From Planctomycetota bacterium (lineage in GTDB: Bacteria > Planctomycetota > UBA1135 > GCA-002748355), in assembly GCA_020638795.1 (NCBI GenBank), contig JACKHW010000001.1, forward strand, positions 434,001 through 498,000: DNA of 64,000 nt, in the 5' to 3' direction. Each line of letters starts with the position of its first letter. Positions within the stretch are counted from its first letter, which is position 1. Position numbers and translations under genes: made by a program. This document shows, one piece after another, positions 1-7,424 of this stretch. The notes beneath the pieces are model-generated. The model was not told the origin of the DNA, made no database searches, and was given only the letters and a program-made list of their open reading frames with translations.

Positions 1-246
1 TATGCTCGCGATCTGACCGCCGACCTTGGGCGCTACGACGAACTGCGAGCTCGCCTCGAGAGTCCCGCTGAAGCTCCTTCGCTGCACGAGCGTCCCGCGG
101 TCGATGCGTGCGACCTCGACCGGCACGGGGAGGCGACGTTCGGAGTCCTTGGTCGCCGCTTTGCCTTCGAGGAGGCGATCGACGAGGAGCCAGGCGAGAG
201 CGCCGGCAGCGGCGACGAACGCGATGATGAGGAGGCTACGGCGCAA
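1..246 (-). CDS. RND efflux membrane fusion protein (HlyD/AcrA-like), N-terminal part, cut by window edge
   Basis: Only the first ~82 residues lie in the window. They show an inner-membrane anchor (about residues 3-20, starting MRRSLLIIAF) followed by the typical opening of a periplasmic adaptor: PVEVARIDRGTL, then RRSFSGTLEAS and VVAPKVGGQI, the first strands of the lipoyl/barrel region. Such adaptors link an inner-membrane RND pump to an outer-membrane channel. The start is uncertain: I chose TTG at 246 because it sits directly before the anchor, but the frame stays open up to a GTG at 348. There is no clear Shine-Dalgarno site for either. The rest of the gene and any pump gene lie left of the window. 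Confidence 0.7.
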   Translation of the reverse strand, partial: MRRSLLIIAFVAAAGALAWLLVDRLLEGKAATKDSERRLPVPVEVARIDRGTLVQRRSFSGTLEASSQFVVAPKVGGQIASI

Positions 247-323
247 GGACGGGGAAAGCGCAGCGGCGCGCGAGAAGAAGAAAAAGCGGTGCGGAGACGA
301 TTCCGTGCGTCGAAGATACGTCC

Positions 324-880
324 GTGCCCGACAAGCTGCGAGTGCCACGGCCGTACGCCGACTCGCATTTCGGGATTGCACAGGTCCTCGATTCCAGGAG
401 AACGATCTTCGATCACGATTCCCTTCATGATGCCGTCGACATCCAGCGGCGTTCCTACCGTCTTCTCCGTTACTTGGCTGGCGAGATCACGATCGGCAGG
501 CTCGCTGCGTGGGATGTGCACGACGCATCGAGCGCGGCACGCGCCGCCGGGCTGTGGATTCGCGAACACTACGACTCTCTGCCGTTCGACGCGCGGCCCT
601 GTGAACGATCGCCGACCGAACTCGAGCGCTTCTTCGCGAGCTACCTGACGACGTCGTTCGACATCGTCGACGATGGCGTGCGGGGATGGGAACCAGTCAG
701 CGTGTGTCGCTGCGAGTTGTGCCGCTATCGCTCGTCACCTACGGGCACGAGTTGTTGCGCCGCTGTGCGGGCGAGCCGAGCGGCCCCGAAGTGCTCGCGC
801 TGTGGCGCAGCTTCGCGTGGACGACGAGCGGTTCAAGGGTCGCGGGCTTCGAACTCAGCGCGGATGCGATTCTCGAAGCC
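324..880 (+). pseudogene. Broken gene: conserved hypothetical protein with internal deletion and frameshift
   Basis: Two pieces of what looks like one conserved bacterial protein lie in order but in different frames. The first (324 to about 728) runs through PTELERFFASYLTTSFD and reaches a short Cys pair region, CRCELC. The second (about 729-880, shifted by one frame) reads SLVTYGHELLRRC and then EVLALWRSFAWTTSGS. The middle of the protein is missing and the frame changes at the junction near 728. The remembered family has this same order of motifs with a spacer between them; function unknown. It is probably dead. The alternative, two small unrelated genes, is less likely because the pieces keep the family order. 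Confidence 0.55.
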
Positions 881-1018
881 GACCATGGCACATACGAGAT
901 CTGTGACGTGTGCGGTTGGGAAGACGACCCTGTCCAGTTCGCGGACCCGGATCGTCGCGGAGGCGCGAACAAGGAGTCGCTACGCGAAGCACGCGAGCAC
1001 TACTGGAGGGAATCATGA
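881..1018 (+). pseudogene. Fragment of a CPCC-type cysteine-rich protein
   Basis: The reading frame that carries the preceding fragment passes without a stop into a sequence matching the C-terminal three quarters of small CPCC-family proteins: TYEICDVCGWEDDPVQFADP followed by GGANKESLREAREHY. The N-terminal CPCCG segment that gives the family its name is missing, and the fragment is joined directly to the upstream broken gene. This looks like a deletion fusion of two neighbouring genes. The family has no established function that I can state. The stop at 1016-1018 overlaps the start of the next small frame (ATGA). Confidence 0.6.
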
Positions 1019-1185
1019 TTCGCTCGGTGTCGGCGCTCTGCGTCGTTGTGCTCGGCTGCTCGAGCCTGCGCGACGCGTGTGCTCAGGCTGCACCCGAGAC
1101 GGATCCAGTCGACCGCGTGCGGCTTCAATTCGTCGAGCCCGATGGGGCCGCGAGATCATTGGATGTCGCCTGCGGTCGCTCGTAG
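1015..1185 (+). pseudogene. Truncated lipoprotein gene (N-terminal 56 residues)
   Basis: A good Shine-Dalgarno site (GGAGGG) lies just before ATG 1015. The product begins with a lipoprotein signal, MIRSVSALCVVVLGC, with the lipobox VLGC at residues 12-15, then a short acidic linker and the start of a beta-rich stretch, DRVRLQFVEPDG. It stops at 1185, running into the 3' side of a fragment on the opposite strand, so the mature domain is missing. I read it as the head of a longer lipoprotein gene cut by a rearrangement. It could still be made as a short lipopeptide. Confidence 0.5.
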
Positions 1186-1358
1186 GTCTCGCCGAGGCCA
1201 GAGAACGCGAGCGCCCGCCCCGTCGTCGAGTCGAAGGCCATCGGGCAGCCCTGCCCGCTCAGCACACGCTTCTGCGTCCAGGCCACCTGGCAAGGACTCG
1301 ACGAGATGGTGAAGCCCGCGGTCACGAGGACCGTCATCGAACGCAGCAGTGTCTTCAA
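1179..1358 (-). pseudogene. Truncated kelch-repeat exported protein (N-terminal ~60 residues)
   Basis: From TTG 1358 the minus strand reads a signal peptide-like start (MKTLLRSMTVLVTAGFTISS) followed by one kelch-type blade, GCPMAFDSTTGRALAFSGLG then ETYE. In intact planctomycete relatives such proteins carry several blades of the form AMxxDxxxGRxxLFGG. Here similarity ends after about residue 60, exactly where the truncated plus-strand lipoprotein frame ends. Two genes have thus lost their 3' parts head-to-head, consistent with a deletion or inversion endpoint near 1180. Confidence 0.55.
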
Positions 1359-1455
1359 GGTCGTGCCTCCGCGCGCAGCGTGAAGGCATCCTAGCCGGAA
1401 TCGCGCACCGGACGTCGCACCCGAGAGACGACGTATTTGCAGCCGCGGGCTGATC

Positions 1456-2406
1456 TCACCCCAGCGGATTCTGCCCCATGAGCAGCAGTAGGATCGCCTT
1501 CTGCACGTGCAGTCGGTTCTCGGCGTTCTGCAACACCTTCGAGCAATCGCTGTCGATCACGTCGCTCGTGACCTCGGCGCCGCGGTGCGCGGGCAAACAG
1601 TGGAGGAAGATCGCGCCGGGCTTTGCGGCGGCCATCAGCTCGCTGTCGACGCGGTAGGGGGAGAAGCGCTCAGCGCGCTCCTCGGTCTCTTCTTCTTGAC
1701 CCATGCTGGCCCAGACGTCGGTGTAGACCGCGTCGGCGCCGTCGACGGCTTGTTGCGGGTCTTCGAGGATCGAGACTTCGCTGCCCGTTTCCTTCGCGAT
1801 GCGCATCGCGTGGTTGACGACCTTGGAGTTGGGCTCGTAGCCCTCGGGTCCGGCGACGCGGATGTGGCAACCGAGCAGCGCCGCGCAGTGGATCAGCGAG
1901 TGGCACGTGTTGTTGCCGTCGCCAACGTACGCGAACGTGCGTCCTTCGACGCTGCCGAAGACTTCGGTCATCGTGAAGAAGTCGGTCAAGCCCTGGCACG
2001 GATGCAAGAAGTCGGTGAGCCCGTTGATGACCGGGATCTCCGCGTGCTTGGCGAGATCGAGAACCGTGCGATGCCGATACGTGCGCGCGACGATGCCGTG
2101 ACACCAGCGGCTGAGGTTGCGCGCGACGTCCTTGAGCGCTTCACGCGCGCCGAGGCGCACGTCCTGCTGATCGATGTAGATCGCGCTTCCGCCGAGGTCC
2201 TGCATCGCGACGTCGAACGTGACGCGCGTGCGCAGGGACTCCTTCTCGAAGAGCAGCATGAGGCGCTGATTGGCGAGCGGCTTGGGGAAGGTGTAGCGCT
2301 CGGCCTTCACGCGCTTCGCGAGCGCGAAGATCGTGTCGACGTCCTTGCGATCGAGTTCGGCGATCGACGTGAGGTGGCGAACGCTGAGGGTTCCGTATTC
2401 GGTCAT
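1456..2406 (-). CDS. argF: Ornithine carbamoyltransferase
   Basis: Catalyses carbamoyl phosphate + ornithine to citrulline in cytosolic arginine biosynthesis. The 316-residue length is normal. Visible family motifs are the carbamoyl-phosphate loop ESLRTR (residues 56-61; the common variant of STRTR), HPCQ (135-138), GDGNN (162-166) and the ornithine loop HCLPAHRG (269-276) with the active-site Cys. It is the last gene of the arg operon, starting 18 nt after the argD stop. No strong terminator hairpin is visible in the ~97 nt between its stop and the gene debris beyond. The catabolic role of some OTCs is unlikely, given its place with argCBD. Confidence 0.95.
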   Translation of the reverse strand: MTEYGTLSVRHLTSIAELDRKDVDTIFALAKRVKAERYTFPKPLANQRLMLLFEKESLRTRVTFDVAMQDLGGSAIYIDQQDVRLGAREALKDVARNLSRWCHGIVARTYRHRTVLDLAKHAEIPVINGLTDFLHPCQGLTDFFTMTEVFGSVEGRTFAYVGDGNNTCHSLIHCAALLGCHIRVAGPEGYEPNSKVVNHAMRIAKETGSEVSILEDPQQAVDGADAVYTDVWASMGQEEETEERAERFSPYRVDSELMAAAKPGAIFLHCLPAHRGAEVTSDVIDSDCSKVLQNAENRLHVQKAILLLLMGQNPLG

Positions 2407-2424
2407 TGCGGTCGAGGTTGGTGG

Positions 2425-3795
2425 TCAGGCGTCCAAGGTGAGTGCGCGGTCGATGCGAGCGATGGCTTCGTCGATCTCGTCGTCCGACACGATGAAAGGG
2501 GGAAGGAAGCGCAGGCGATTGCCGCCGCTCGCGATCGCGAGCAAGTGCTCACGCAGCATCGCGTCGGCGAACGGGCCCGCGTCCCGATCGAGCACGAGCG
2601 CACGCATGAGGCCGTGGCCTTGTTGGCACGTGACGTGGTCGTGCTTCTTCGCGAGCTTGTCGAGTCCGAGCGCGAAGCGTTCGCCCGCGATCGTCACGCG
2701 ATCGAGCAGTTCGTGATCGAAGAGCTCGGCCAAGAACACTTCGGCAGCACGACACGCGAGCGCGTTGCCGCCGAAGGTCGAGCCGTGCGTCCCCGGCGTC
2801 ATACGCGAACCGATCGCGGCCGTGCAGAGCGTTGCGCCGATCGGCACGCCGGCGCCGAGCGGCTTGGCGAGGCTGACGATGTCGGGCTGGACGCCTGCGA
2901 TCTGACTCGCGAGGAAGCGGCCCGTGCGTCCACAGCCCGACTGCACTTCGTCGACGAAGAGCAGCGTGCCGGTCGCGTCGCAGAGTTCTCTTGCGCGACG
3001 CAAGAATCCGAAGTCGACGGGGCGCACGCCGGCTTCTCCCTGGATCACCTCGCAGAGGAAGACACCGTAATCGCGCGTCGTGAGTTCGCGCTCGAGAGCG
3101 TCGCTGTCACCGGGTGCGATCCACGTCGTGGTCGGGACGAGGGGTTCGAACGGCTTGCGGTACTTCTCGTTCCACGTCGCGGACAGCGCGCCGAACGTGC
3201 GGCCATGAAAGCCGTCCTCGAGCGCGAGCACGCCTGCGCGCGGCGCGCCTGCTTCCTTGTGGAAGCGTCGCGCCATCTTGAGCCCGGCTTCGTTCGCTTC
3301 GGTCCCCGAGTTGGAGAAGAAGCAGTACTCGAGCCCCGTCGCTTCGAAGAGGCGCGCGGACACGCGCTCCTGAGAACGCGAGCGATAGAGGTTGCTCGTG
3401 TGCACGAGCGTGCCGAGTTGTTCGGAGAGCGCGGCGACGAGGCGTGGATGTGCGTGGCCGAGCGCGTTGACGCCGATGCCCGACAAGAAGTCGAGGTAGC
3501 GTGCGCCGTCGCTCGCGATCATCCATGCGCCTTCGCCGCGCACGAAGTCGATCGGGCTGCGTGCGTACGACGGCAGCACGTGGTCGTGCGCCGAGCCTGC
3601 TGCGTGCGCGGCGCCTCCTGCGTGCGTTGCACGTGCAGCTTCGGCTGTGCGAGCCGAGCCTTCGTGTGGCGAGCCGGTTGCCTGCTTCGAACCGCCTTCT
3701 CTTGTGGAGCCGGTTGCTCGCGGAGCACCGGACTGTGGTTCCGCTTGCGGTGATTGCGCCCCGTCGGCTCTCTCGGTTGCCTTGCGTGTCGTCAT
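2425..3795 (-). CDS. argD: Acetylornithine aminotransferase with low-complexity N-terminal extension
   Basis: PLP-dependent class III aminotransferase converting N-acetylglutamate semialdehyde to N-acetylornithine. The catalytic body starts around residue 72 (VLPSYARSPIDFVRGEG) and shows SNSGTEANEAGLK (phosphate binding), FVDEVQSGCGRTGRF, and the PLP lysine in SLAKPLGAGVPIGA. Before it lie ~70 residues rich in Ala, Gly, Ser, Thr and His with imperfect repeats (RATGSTREGG, KQATGSPHEG), absent from ordinary ArgD (~400 residues). I chose ATG 3795 because a purine-rich AGGACG precedes it and it follows the argB stop by 26 nt. A shorter start inside the extension cannot be excluded. Confidence 0.92.
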   Translation of the reverse strand: MTTRKATERADGAQSPQAEPQSGAPRATGSTREGGSKQATGSPHEGSARTAEAARATHAGGAAHAAGSAHDHVLPSYARSPIDFVRGEGAWMIASDGARYLDFLSGIGVNALGHAHPRLVAALSEQLGTLVHTSNLYRSRSQERVSARLFEATGLEYCFFSNSGTEANEAGLKMARRFHKEAGAPRAGVLALEDGFHGRTFGALSATWNEKYRKPFEPLVPTTTWIAPGDSDALERELTTRDYGVFLCEVIQGEAGVRPVDFGFLRRARELCDATGTLLFVDEVQSGCGRTGRFLASQIAGVQPDIVSLAKPLGAGVPIGATLCTAAIGSRMTPGTHGSTFGGNALACRAAEVFLAELFDHELLDRVTIAGERFALGLDKLAKKHDHVTCQQGHGLMRALVLDRDAGPFADAMLREHLLAIASGGNRLRFLPPFIVSDDEIDEAIARIDRALTLDA

Positions 3796-3821
3796 CGTCT
3801 TCGTCCTGGTCACTCGCGCGT

Positions 3822-4646
3822 TCAGCCGCCGAGCGTGATGTCCTTGGCGTCTTCGTCCTCGATCCGGATCTCGGTCCCGCGTCCCGCGAGCGCGTCTTCG
3901 ATTGCCGTGTCGCCTTCGAGCGGCGCGATGCGCACACTCCCGACGCCCGCCCTGCACGCATCGAGCGCCGCGCGAATCTTGGGGATCATGCCGCCGCGAA
4001 TCGTGCCGTCTTGGATCAGTTCGTGGGCCCTTGCTTCGTCGATGTGTTCGATGCAGTCGCCGTTCTTGTCGAGCACGCCGGGGATGTCCGACAGGAGCAG
4101 CAGCAAGTCACAGCGCAGCGCTGCCGCGATCGGGCCTGCAGCTTCGTCGGCGTTGACGTTGAGGAAGGGGTCGTCCCCAGCGCTGCCCTGTTCGGGCCCG
4201 ATCGTCGCGACGACCGGAATCACGAGCGACGCGAGAAGGTTGTCGATCACGCGGCCGTCGACGTCGTTCGGCGTCAAGGTGCCGACGTATCCGAGGTCGA
4301 CGTCCGAGGTCTTGCGCGTCGGCGTGAAGAACCCGAGGTCGGCGCCACAAATGCCGATCGCTTGGATACCGCTCGTGACGAGGGCGGCGACGATGCCCTT
4401 GTTGACTTCACCGGCCAGAACCCACGTGACGACGCGCGCGGTCGCGGCGTCGGTGATGCGCAGGCCTTCGTGGCGGCGTTCTTCCAGCCCGAGGCGCGTC
4501 GCGACTTCGGCGATCTGCTTGCCGCCGCCGTGGACGAGGATGCACTCTTCGCCGCGAGTGATCGCGCGCCGCAACATCGCGGCGAGGCGGGCGCGGCCTT
4601 CCGTCGTCTCGACGAGCGCGCCGCCGACCTTGATGCACAGGCGCAT
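3822..4646 (-). CDS. argB: Acetylglutamate kinase
   Basis: Phosphorylates N-acetylglutamate, the second step of arginine synthesis and the usual point of feedback control. The 274-residue product begins MRLCIKVGGALVE, the N-terminal strand and first glycine loop of the amino acid kinase fold. It has VHGGGKQI (residues 38-45) and, near the C-terminus, IRGGMIPKI, the Gly-rich/Lys substrate region. The start ATG overlaps the argC stop by one base (TGATG), which fixes the start and implies translational coupling. It lacks the long N-terminal helix known from arginine-inhibited hexameric kinases, so inhibition by arginine is uncertain. Confidence 0.95.
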   Translation of the reverse strand: MRLCIKVGGALVETTEGRARLAAMLRRAITRGEECILVHGGGKQIAEVATRLGLEERRHEGLRITDAATARVVTWVLAGEVNKGIVAALVTSGIQAIGICGADLGFFTPTRKTSDVDLGYVGTLTPNDVDGRVIDNLLASLVIPVVATIGPEQGSAGDDPFLNVNADEAAGPIAAALRCDLLLLLSDIPGVLDKNGDCIEHIDEARAHELIQDGTIRGGMIPKIRAALDACRAGVGSVRIAPLEGDTAIEDALAGRGTEIRIEDEDAKDITLGG

Positions 4647-5677
4647 CAGCGCCACCCCGGGATCGCCGCGTGCACGGGCTCGAGGCCCGCGGTCTCGGGA
4701 AGGTCGAGCGCGACGTTGAGGTTCTGGATCGCTTGACCGGACGCGCCCTTGACGAGGTTGTCGATGCACGAGACGACGACGATGCGGTCGCCGTGGCTCG
4801 CGACACCGAGTACGCAGCGATTGCTGGTCTGCGCTTCGGAGACGGCGGGCAGGCCCTTGTCGAGAACCGAGACGAACGGCTCGCCCTCGAAGCGCGTGCG
4901 CAGCGCTTCACGCACGGTATTGGCGTCGCCGTCCGCACGGAGGTGCAGCGTCGAGAGGATGCCGCGGAAGATCGGTAGCAGGTGCGGCGTGAAGTAGACG
5001 CGATCGCTCGCGAACTGCTCGCGGATCTCGGGCTCGTGCCGGTGCGTGCCGACGCCGTACGCGCGGAAGTCCTCGTGCACCGAGGCGAAGTGCGTGACGC
5101 CGGTTGCGGCCTTGCCGGCGCCGCTGACGCCCGACTTGCAGTCGGCGATCACGTCGTCGTCCGTCAACAGGCCTGCGTCGCGCAACGCGAGCAGCGGCAG
5201 CAATACCGACGTCACGTAACAACCCGGGCACGCGACGAGGCGCGTGTTGCGCAGCTCCTCGCGCGCGAACTCCGTCAGGCCGTAGACGCGTTCTTCGAGC
5301 AGTTCGGGTGCCGGATGTTCGAAGCCGTAGAAGCGCGGATACATCGCGGCATCCCGCAACCGATACGCGGCCGACAGGTCGAGGACGAGCGGCACGGACT
5401 CGAGCAGCTGGGGCACGAGGGTCGCCGACGCCTCGTGCGGAGCGCAAAGGAGGACGGCATCGTTGGTGCCGAGCGCATCGAGATCGAGGCTCGCACTGAC
5501 GGGTTCGCGCAGCGCTCCGGCATAGGTCTCGGCCGCACTGGCCTCGCCACTGCGCGCCGAATAGACGCCGGTGACCTCGACGTGGGGGTGCTGCGTGAGG
5601 AGGCGGAGCGCTTCCTTTCCCGTGAATCCCGACGCGCCGACGACGGCGACGCGGCGCTTGGCGATGCCGTGAGTCAT
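4646..5677 (-). CDS. argC: N-acetyl-gamma-glutamyl-phosphate reductase
   Basis: NADPH-dependent reduction of N-acetylglutamyl phosphate to the semialdehyde. Residues 11-20 (VVGASGFTGK region) form the nucleotide-binding loop. The catalytic Cys is C153 in ACPGCYVTS, and HRHEPEI is the conserved His/Arg segment of this family. Length (343) is normal. The gene overlaps argR upstream by four bases (ATGA) and argB downstream by one base, so the operon is read as a chain of coupled frames. Confidence 0.96.
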   Translation of the reverse strand: MTHGIAKRRVAVVGASGFTGKEALRLLTQHPHVEVTGVYSARSGEASAAETYAGALREPVSASLDLDALGTNDAVLLCAPHEASATLVPQLLESVPLVLDLSAAYRLRDAAMYPRFYGFEHPAPELLEERVYGLTEFAREELRNTRLVACPGCYVTSVLLPLLALRDAGLLTDDDVIADCKSGVSGAGKAATGVTHFASVHEDFRAYGVGTHRHEPEIREQFASDRVYFTPHLLPIFRGILSTLHLRADGDANTVREALRTRFEGEPFVSVLDKGLPAVSEAQTSNRCVLGVASHGDRIVVVSCIDNLVKGASGQAIQNLNVALDLPETAGLEPVHAAIPGWR

Positions 5678-6147
5678 GCGTTCTTCCTCCGTGCGGGATG
5701 CTGTCCCGACTTGTCGCGCAGCGTACCGAGCTTCTTCGCGAGTGCACGAGCGCCCTTGGCATCCGGCGCCGCGACGAAGACCGTGTCATCGCCAGCGATC
5801 GTCCCGACGACGCCCTCGAGCGTGCTCGTCTCGACGTCGATCGCGGTCGGCTGCGCCATCCCGGGAGGCGTGCGCAAGACGACGAAGCTACCCGAAGTCG
5901 CGATCGTCATGACGTGATCGAGCTTGGGCTCGCGGGCGACGCGTCGCGCGCCAGGCATCGTGAGGCTCGAGAGGGCGTAGCCTTCCGGCGTCTTGATTGC
6001 GCCGAGTTCGCGCAGGTCCCGACTGATCGTCGCCTGTGTCGCCGCGAAGCCCGCGTGATCGAGCGCGCGCGCGAGTTCGTCCTGACTCGCGATCGGACCG
6101 CGGTCGAGGAGCTGTCGGATCAGGGACTGGCGGGCGGATTTGGACAT
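5674..6147 (-). CDS. argR: Arginine repressor, first gene of the arg operon
   Basis: Hexameric arginine-responsive regulator. The N-terminal winged helix (residues ~1-70) shows SARQSLIRQLLDRGPIAS and the recognition region QATISRDLRELGAIK. The C-terminal half has the trimerisation and arginine-binding segment with GTIAGDDTVFVAAP (the GDDT signature). I chose ATG 6147 (MSKSARQ), which gives the usual ~155 residues; the frame is open to 6186. Being promoter-proximal to argCBDF suggests it represses its own operon when arginine is plentiful, which I infer from arrangement and from the repeats just upstream. Confidence 0.93.
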   Translation of the reverse strand: MSKSARQSLIRQLLDRGPIASQDELARALDHAGFAATQATISRDLRELGAIKTPEGYALSSLTMPGARRVAREPKLDHVMTIATSGSFVVLRTPPGMAQPTAIDVETSTLEGVVGTIAGDDTVFVAAPDAKGARALAKKLGTLRDKSGQHPARRKNA

Positions 6148-6161
6148 CGAGGTGGAAGAGT

Positions 6162-6186
6162 ATGCAATTGCCGCATGAATATGCAA
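6162..6186. promoter_or_regulatory. Possible ARG box upstream of argR
   Basis: Directly before the argR start lie two copies of ATGCAA (6162-6167 and 6181-6186) 19 nt apart, and the palindrome GCATGAATATGC (6173-6184). The segment is AT-rich against a GC-rich background and resembles ArgR half-sites (TGAAT...ATTCA type), though it is not a close match to the Escherichia consensus. Calling it an operator is inference from position and symmetry. Confidence 0.35.
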
Positions 6187-6778
6187 GAGCTTGATCGGCT
6201 GTGAGCCAGGCCTTTGGTAGCAGGCGTAGCTACGGGTTCATCGCCAAGCGCGATATTTCTCGCGGCTGCGCTTGCCGCGCCACCGAGCACTTGCTCGTCG
6301 ACCAGCGATATCGGACTCGCAGCGATCTCGAGAGTCGACTGCCAGCAAGCGGCTGGTCTCAAGGGCCCATAGCGCCGGGTGTGAGACCGAGCTTCGGATC
6401 CGTTCTGTTCGAGCTATCGAGCGATACTCTCGAACAGTCGGTCCATGGGGCACTGGCGGCAGCTGGATAATCATGGAGTCCGAGTCGGATCGCGAGCACC
6501 AAGACGCTGGCGCTTCGCTGCGGCGTGGCAGGCGCGCTAGGCCTGCGTCGGGCACGCCGTGCAGCAAGCAGGCGTGTTCGTGTTGGTTGTCGTCGGTTGC
6601 TCCGTTGCTCCGTTCCTCGTGGTGGGAGGGCATTCGACGCTGTGGTCGCGCACGCGACTCATGTCGCCATCGAGTCTATGGCCGCGATGGGAGTCGTGCC
6701 ATCGTGCTCGGTTTGGCGTTCAAGCGCTTCTTCGAGGTCGTGGATTGACCACTTGCGCAACGGTCGGAACTGGAAGAA
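6187..6778. other. 592 bp without a recognisable gene
   Basis: Open frames exist on both strands (the best plus frame, from GTG 6201, has 89 codons), but none shows a recognisable domain, consistent signal peptide or good ribosome site. One feature stands out: a perfect 9-bp inverted repeat, CTGTTCGAG at 6405-6413 and CTCGAACAG at 6429-6437, with a 15-nt loop and no T-run. It may be a hairpin or a dyad operator. The region should also hold the argR promoter at its left end. Confidence 0.4.
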
Positions 6779-7378
6779 TCACTCCTCCTCGAGCAACTCC
6801 GCCAACCGTGCGAGGCCGCGCATCACGAGACCGCGCATCGCGGACTCGGTCTTGTCCGACTGCTCGGCCGCTTCTGCGTAGCTCAGCCCGGCGACGCGCG
6901 TCAGCGTGATCGCTTCGCGTTGCGCGTCGGGAAGCGCGGCGAGCGCGTGCTCGATGCGCGTGCACTCGTCGCGGGCGCTCAGGATGCGGCTCGGCGTCGT
7001 GAGGTTCGCGTAAGCCGTCAGGACGTTCTCGAACTCGCTCTCACCGTCTGCGCGCGCCGGCGCCGCGACTTCGCGCGAGACGTCGCGTTTGTGCCGGTGG
7101 AGGTACCGGTGACGGTTGTTGATCTTCCGCGCAGCGCGCACGAAGAGCCAATGACGGAAGGCTTCCTCGCTGCGGTAGTCGAAGCGATCGATGTCTTCGA
7201 GCGCTTCGCGGCAAACGGACAGTGCGAGGTCGTGGGCCGATTCGTGAGCCGCGACGACGCCACCGGCGCGCGCGCGCACGAACGCGACGAGGCGCGGCAG
7301 ATTGCGTTCGAAGAGCGAACCGAAGGCTGCGTCGTCGCCGCTGCGCGCTGCCTCGACCGTCTGTTCGAAAGCTTTCAT
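6779..7378 (-). CDS. ECF-type RNA polymerase sigma factor
   Basis: The 199-residue product begins MKAFEQTVEAARSGDDAAFG, the usual opening of planctomycete ECF sigma factors. Region 2 follows (LPRLVAFVRARAGGV ... EAFRHWLFVRAARKI). The C-terminal region 4 helix-turn-helix contains ITLTRVAGLSYAEAAEQ. I chose ATG 7378; the frame is open far upstream but antisense to the kinase gene. It lies 46 nt after the kinase stop on the same strand, so the kinase is transcribed first. This is the reverse of the sigma-then-kinase order seen at 42353-39664. No anti-sigma gene is adjacent; control by the kinase is an inference. Confidence 0.85.
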   Translation of the reverse strand: MKAFEQTVEAARSGDDAAFGSLFERNLPRLVAFVRARAGGVVAAHESAHDLALSVCREALEDIDRFDYRSEEAFRHWLFVRAARKINNRHRYLHRHKRDVSREVAAPARADGESEFENVLTAYANLTTPSRILSARDECTRIEHALAALPDAQREAITLTRVAGLSYAEAAEQSDKTESAMRGLVMRGLARLAELLEEE

Positions 7379-7424
7379 ACATCGATCTCCACTGCAGAAC
7401 TCCAGGACAGGCGCTCGAACGCCA

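Noticed and set aside
324..1358. Possible integron cassette array, since CPCC and orphan small genes often occur in cassettes.
   Set aside because: No attC-like inverted repeats or core sites are visible between the fragments, and there is no integrase gene in the window.
1507..3753. A 748-codon open frame on the plus strand.
   Set aside because: It is antisense to argF and argD, which are unambiguous. Its product is charged and repetitive (Glu/Arg/Val/Ala), as expected opposite GC-rich coding DNA.
6201..6470. An 89-codon plus-strand frame upstream of argR.
   Set aside because: No domain, no signal peptide and no ribosome site; the start codon is GTG and the composition resembles the surrounding non-coding sequence.
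6238..6633. A 131-codon minus-strand frame in the argR-sigma gap.
   Set aside because: Composition is Arg/Ser-rich without pattern and the start has no support.
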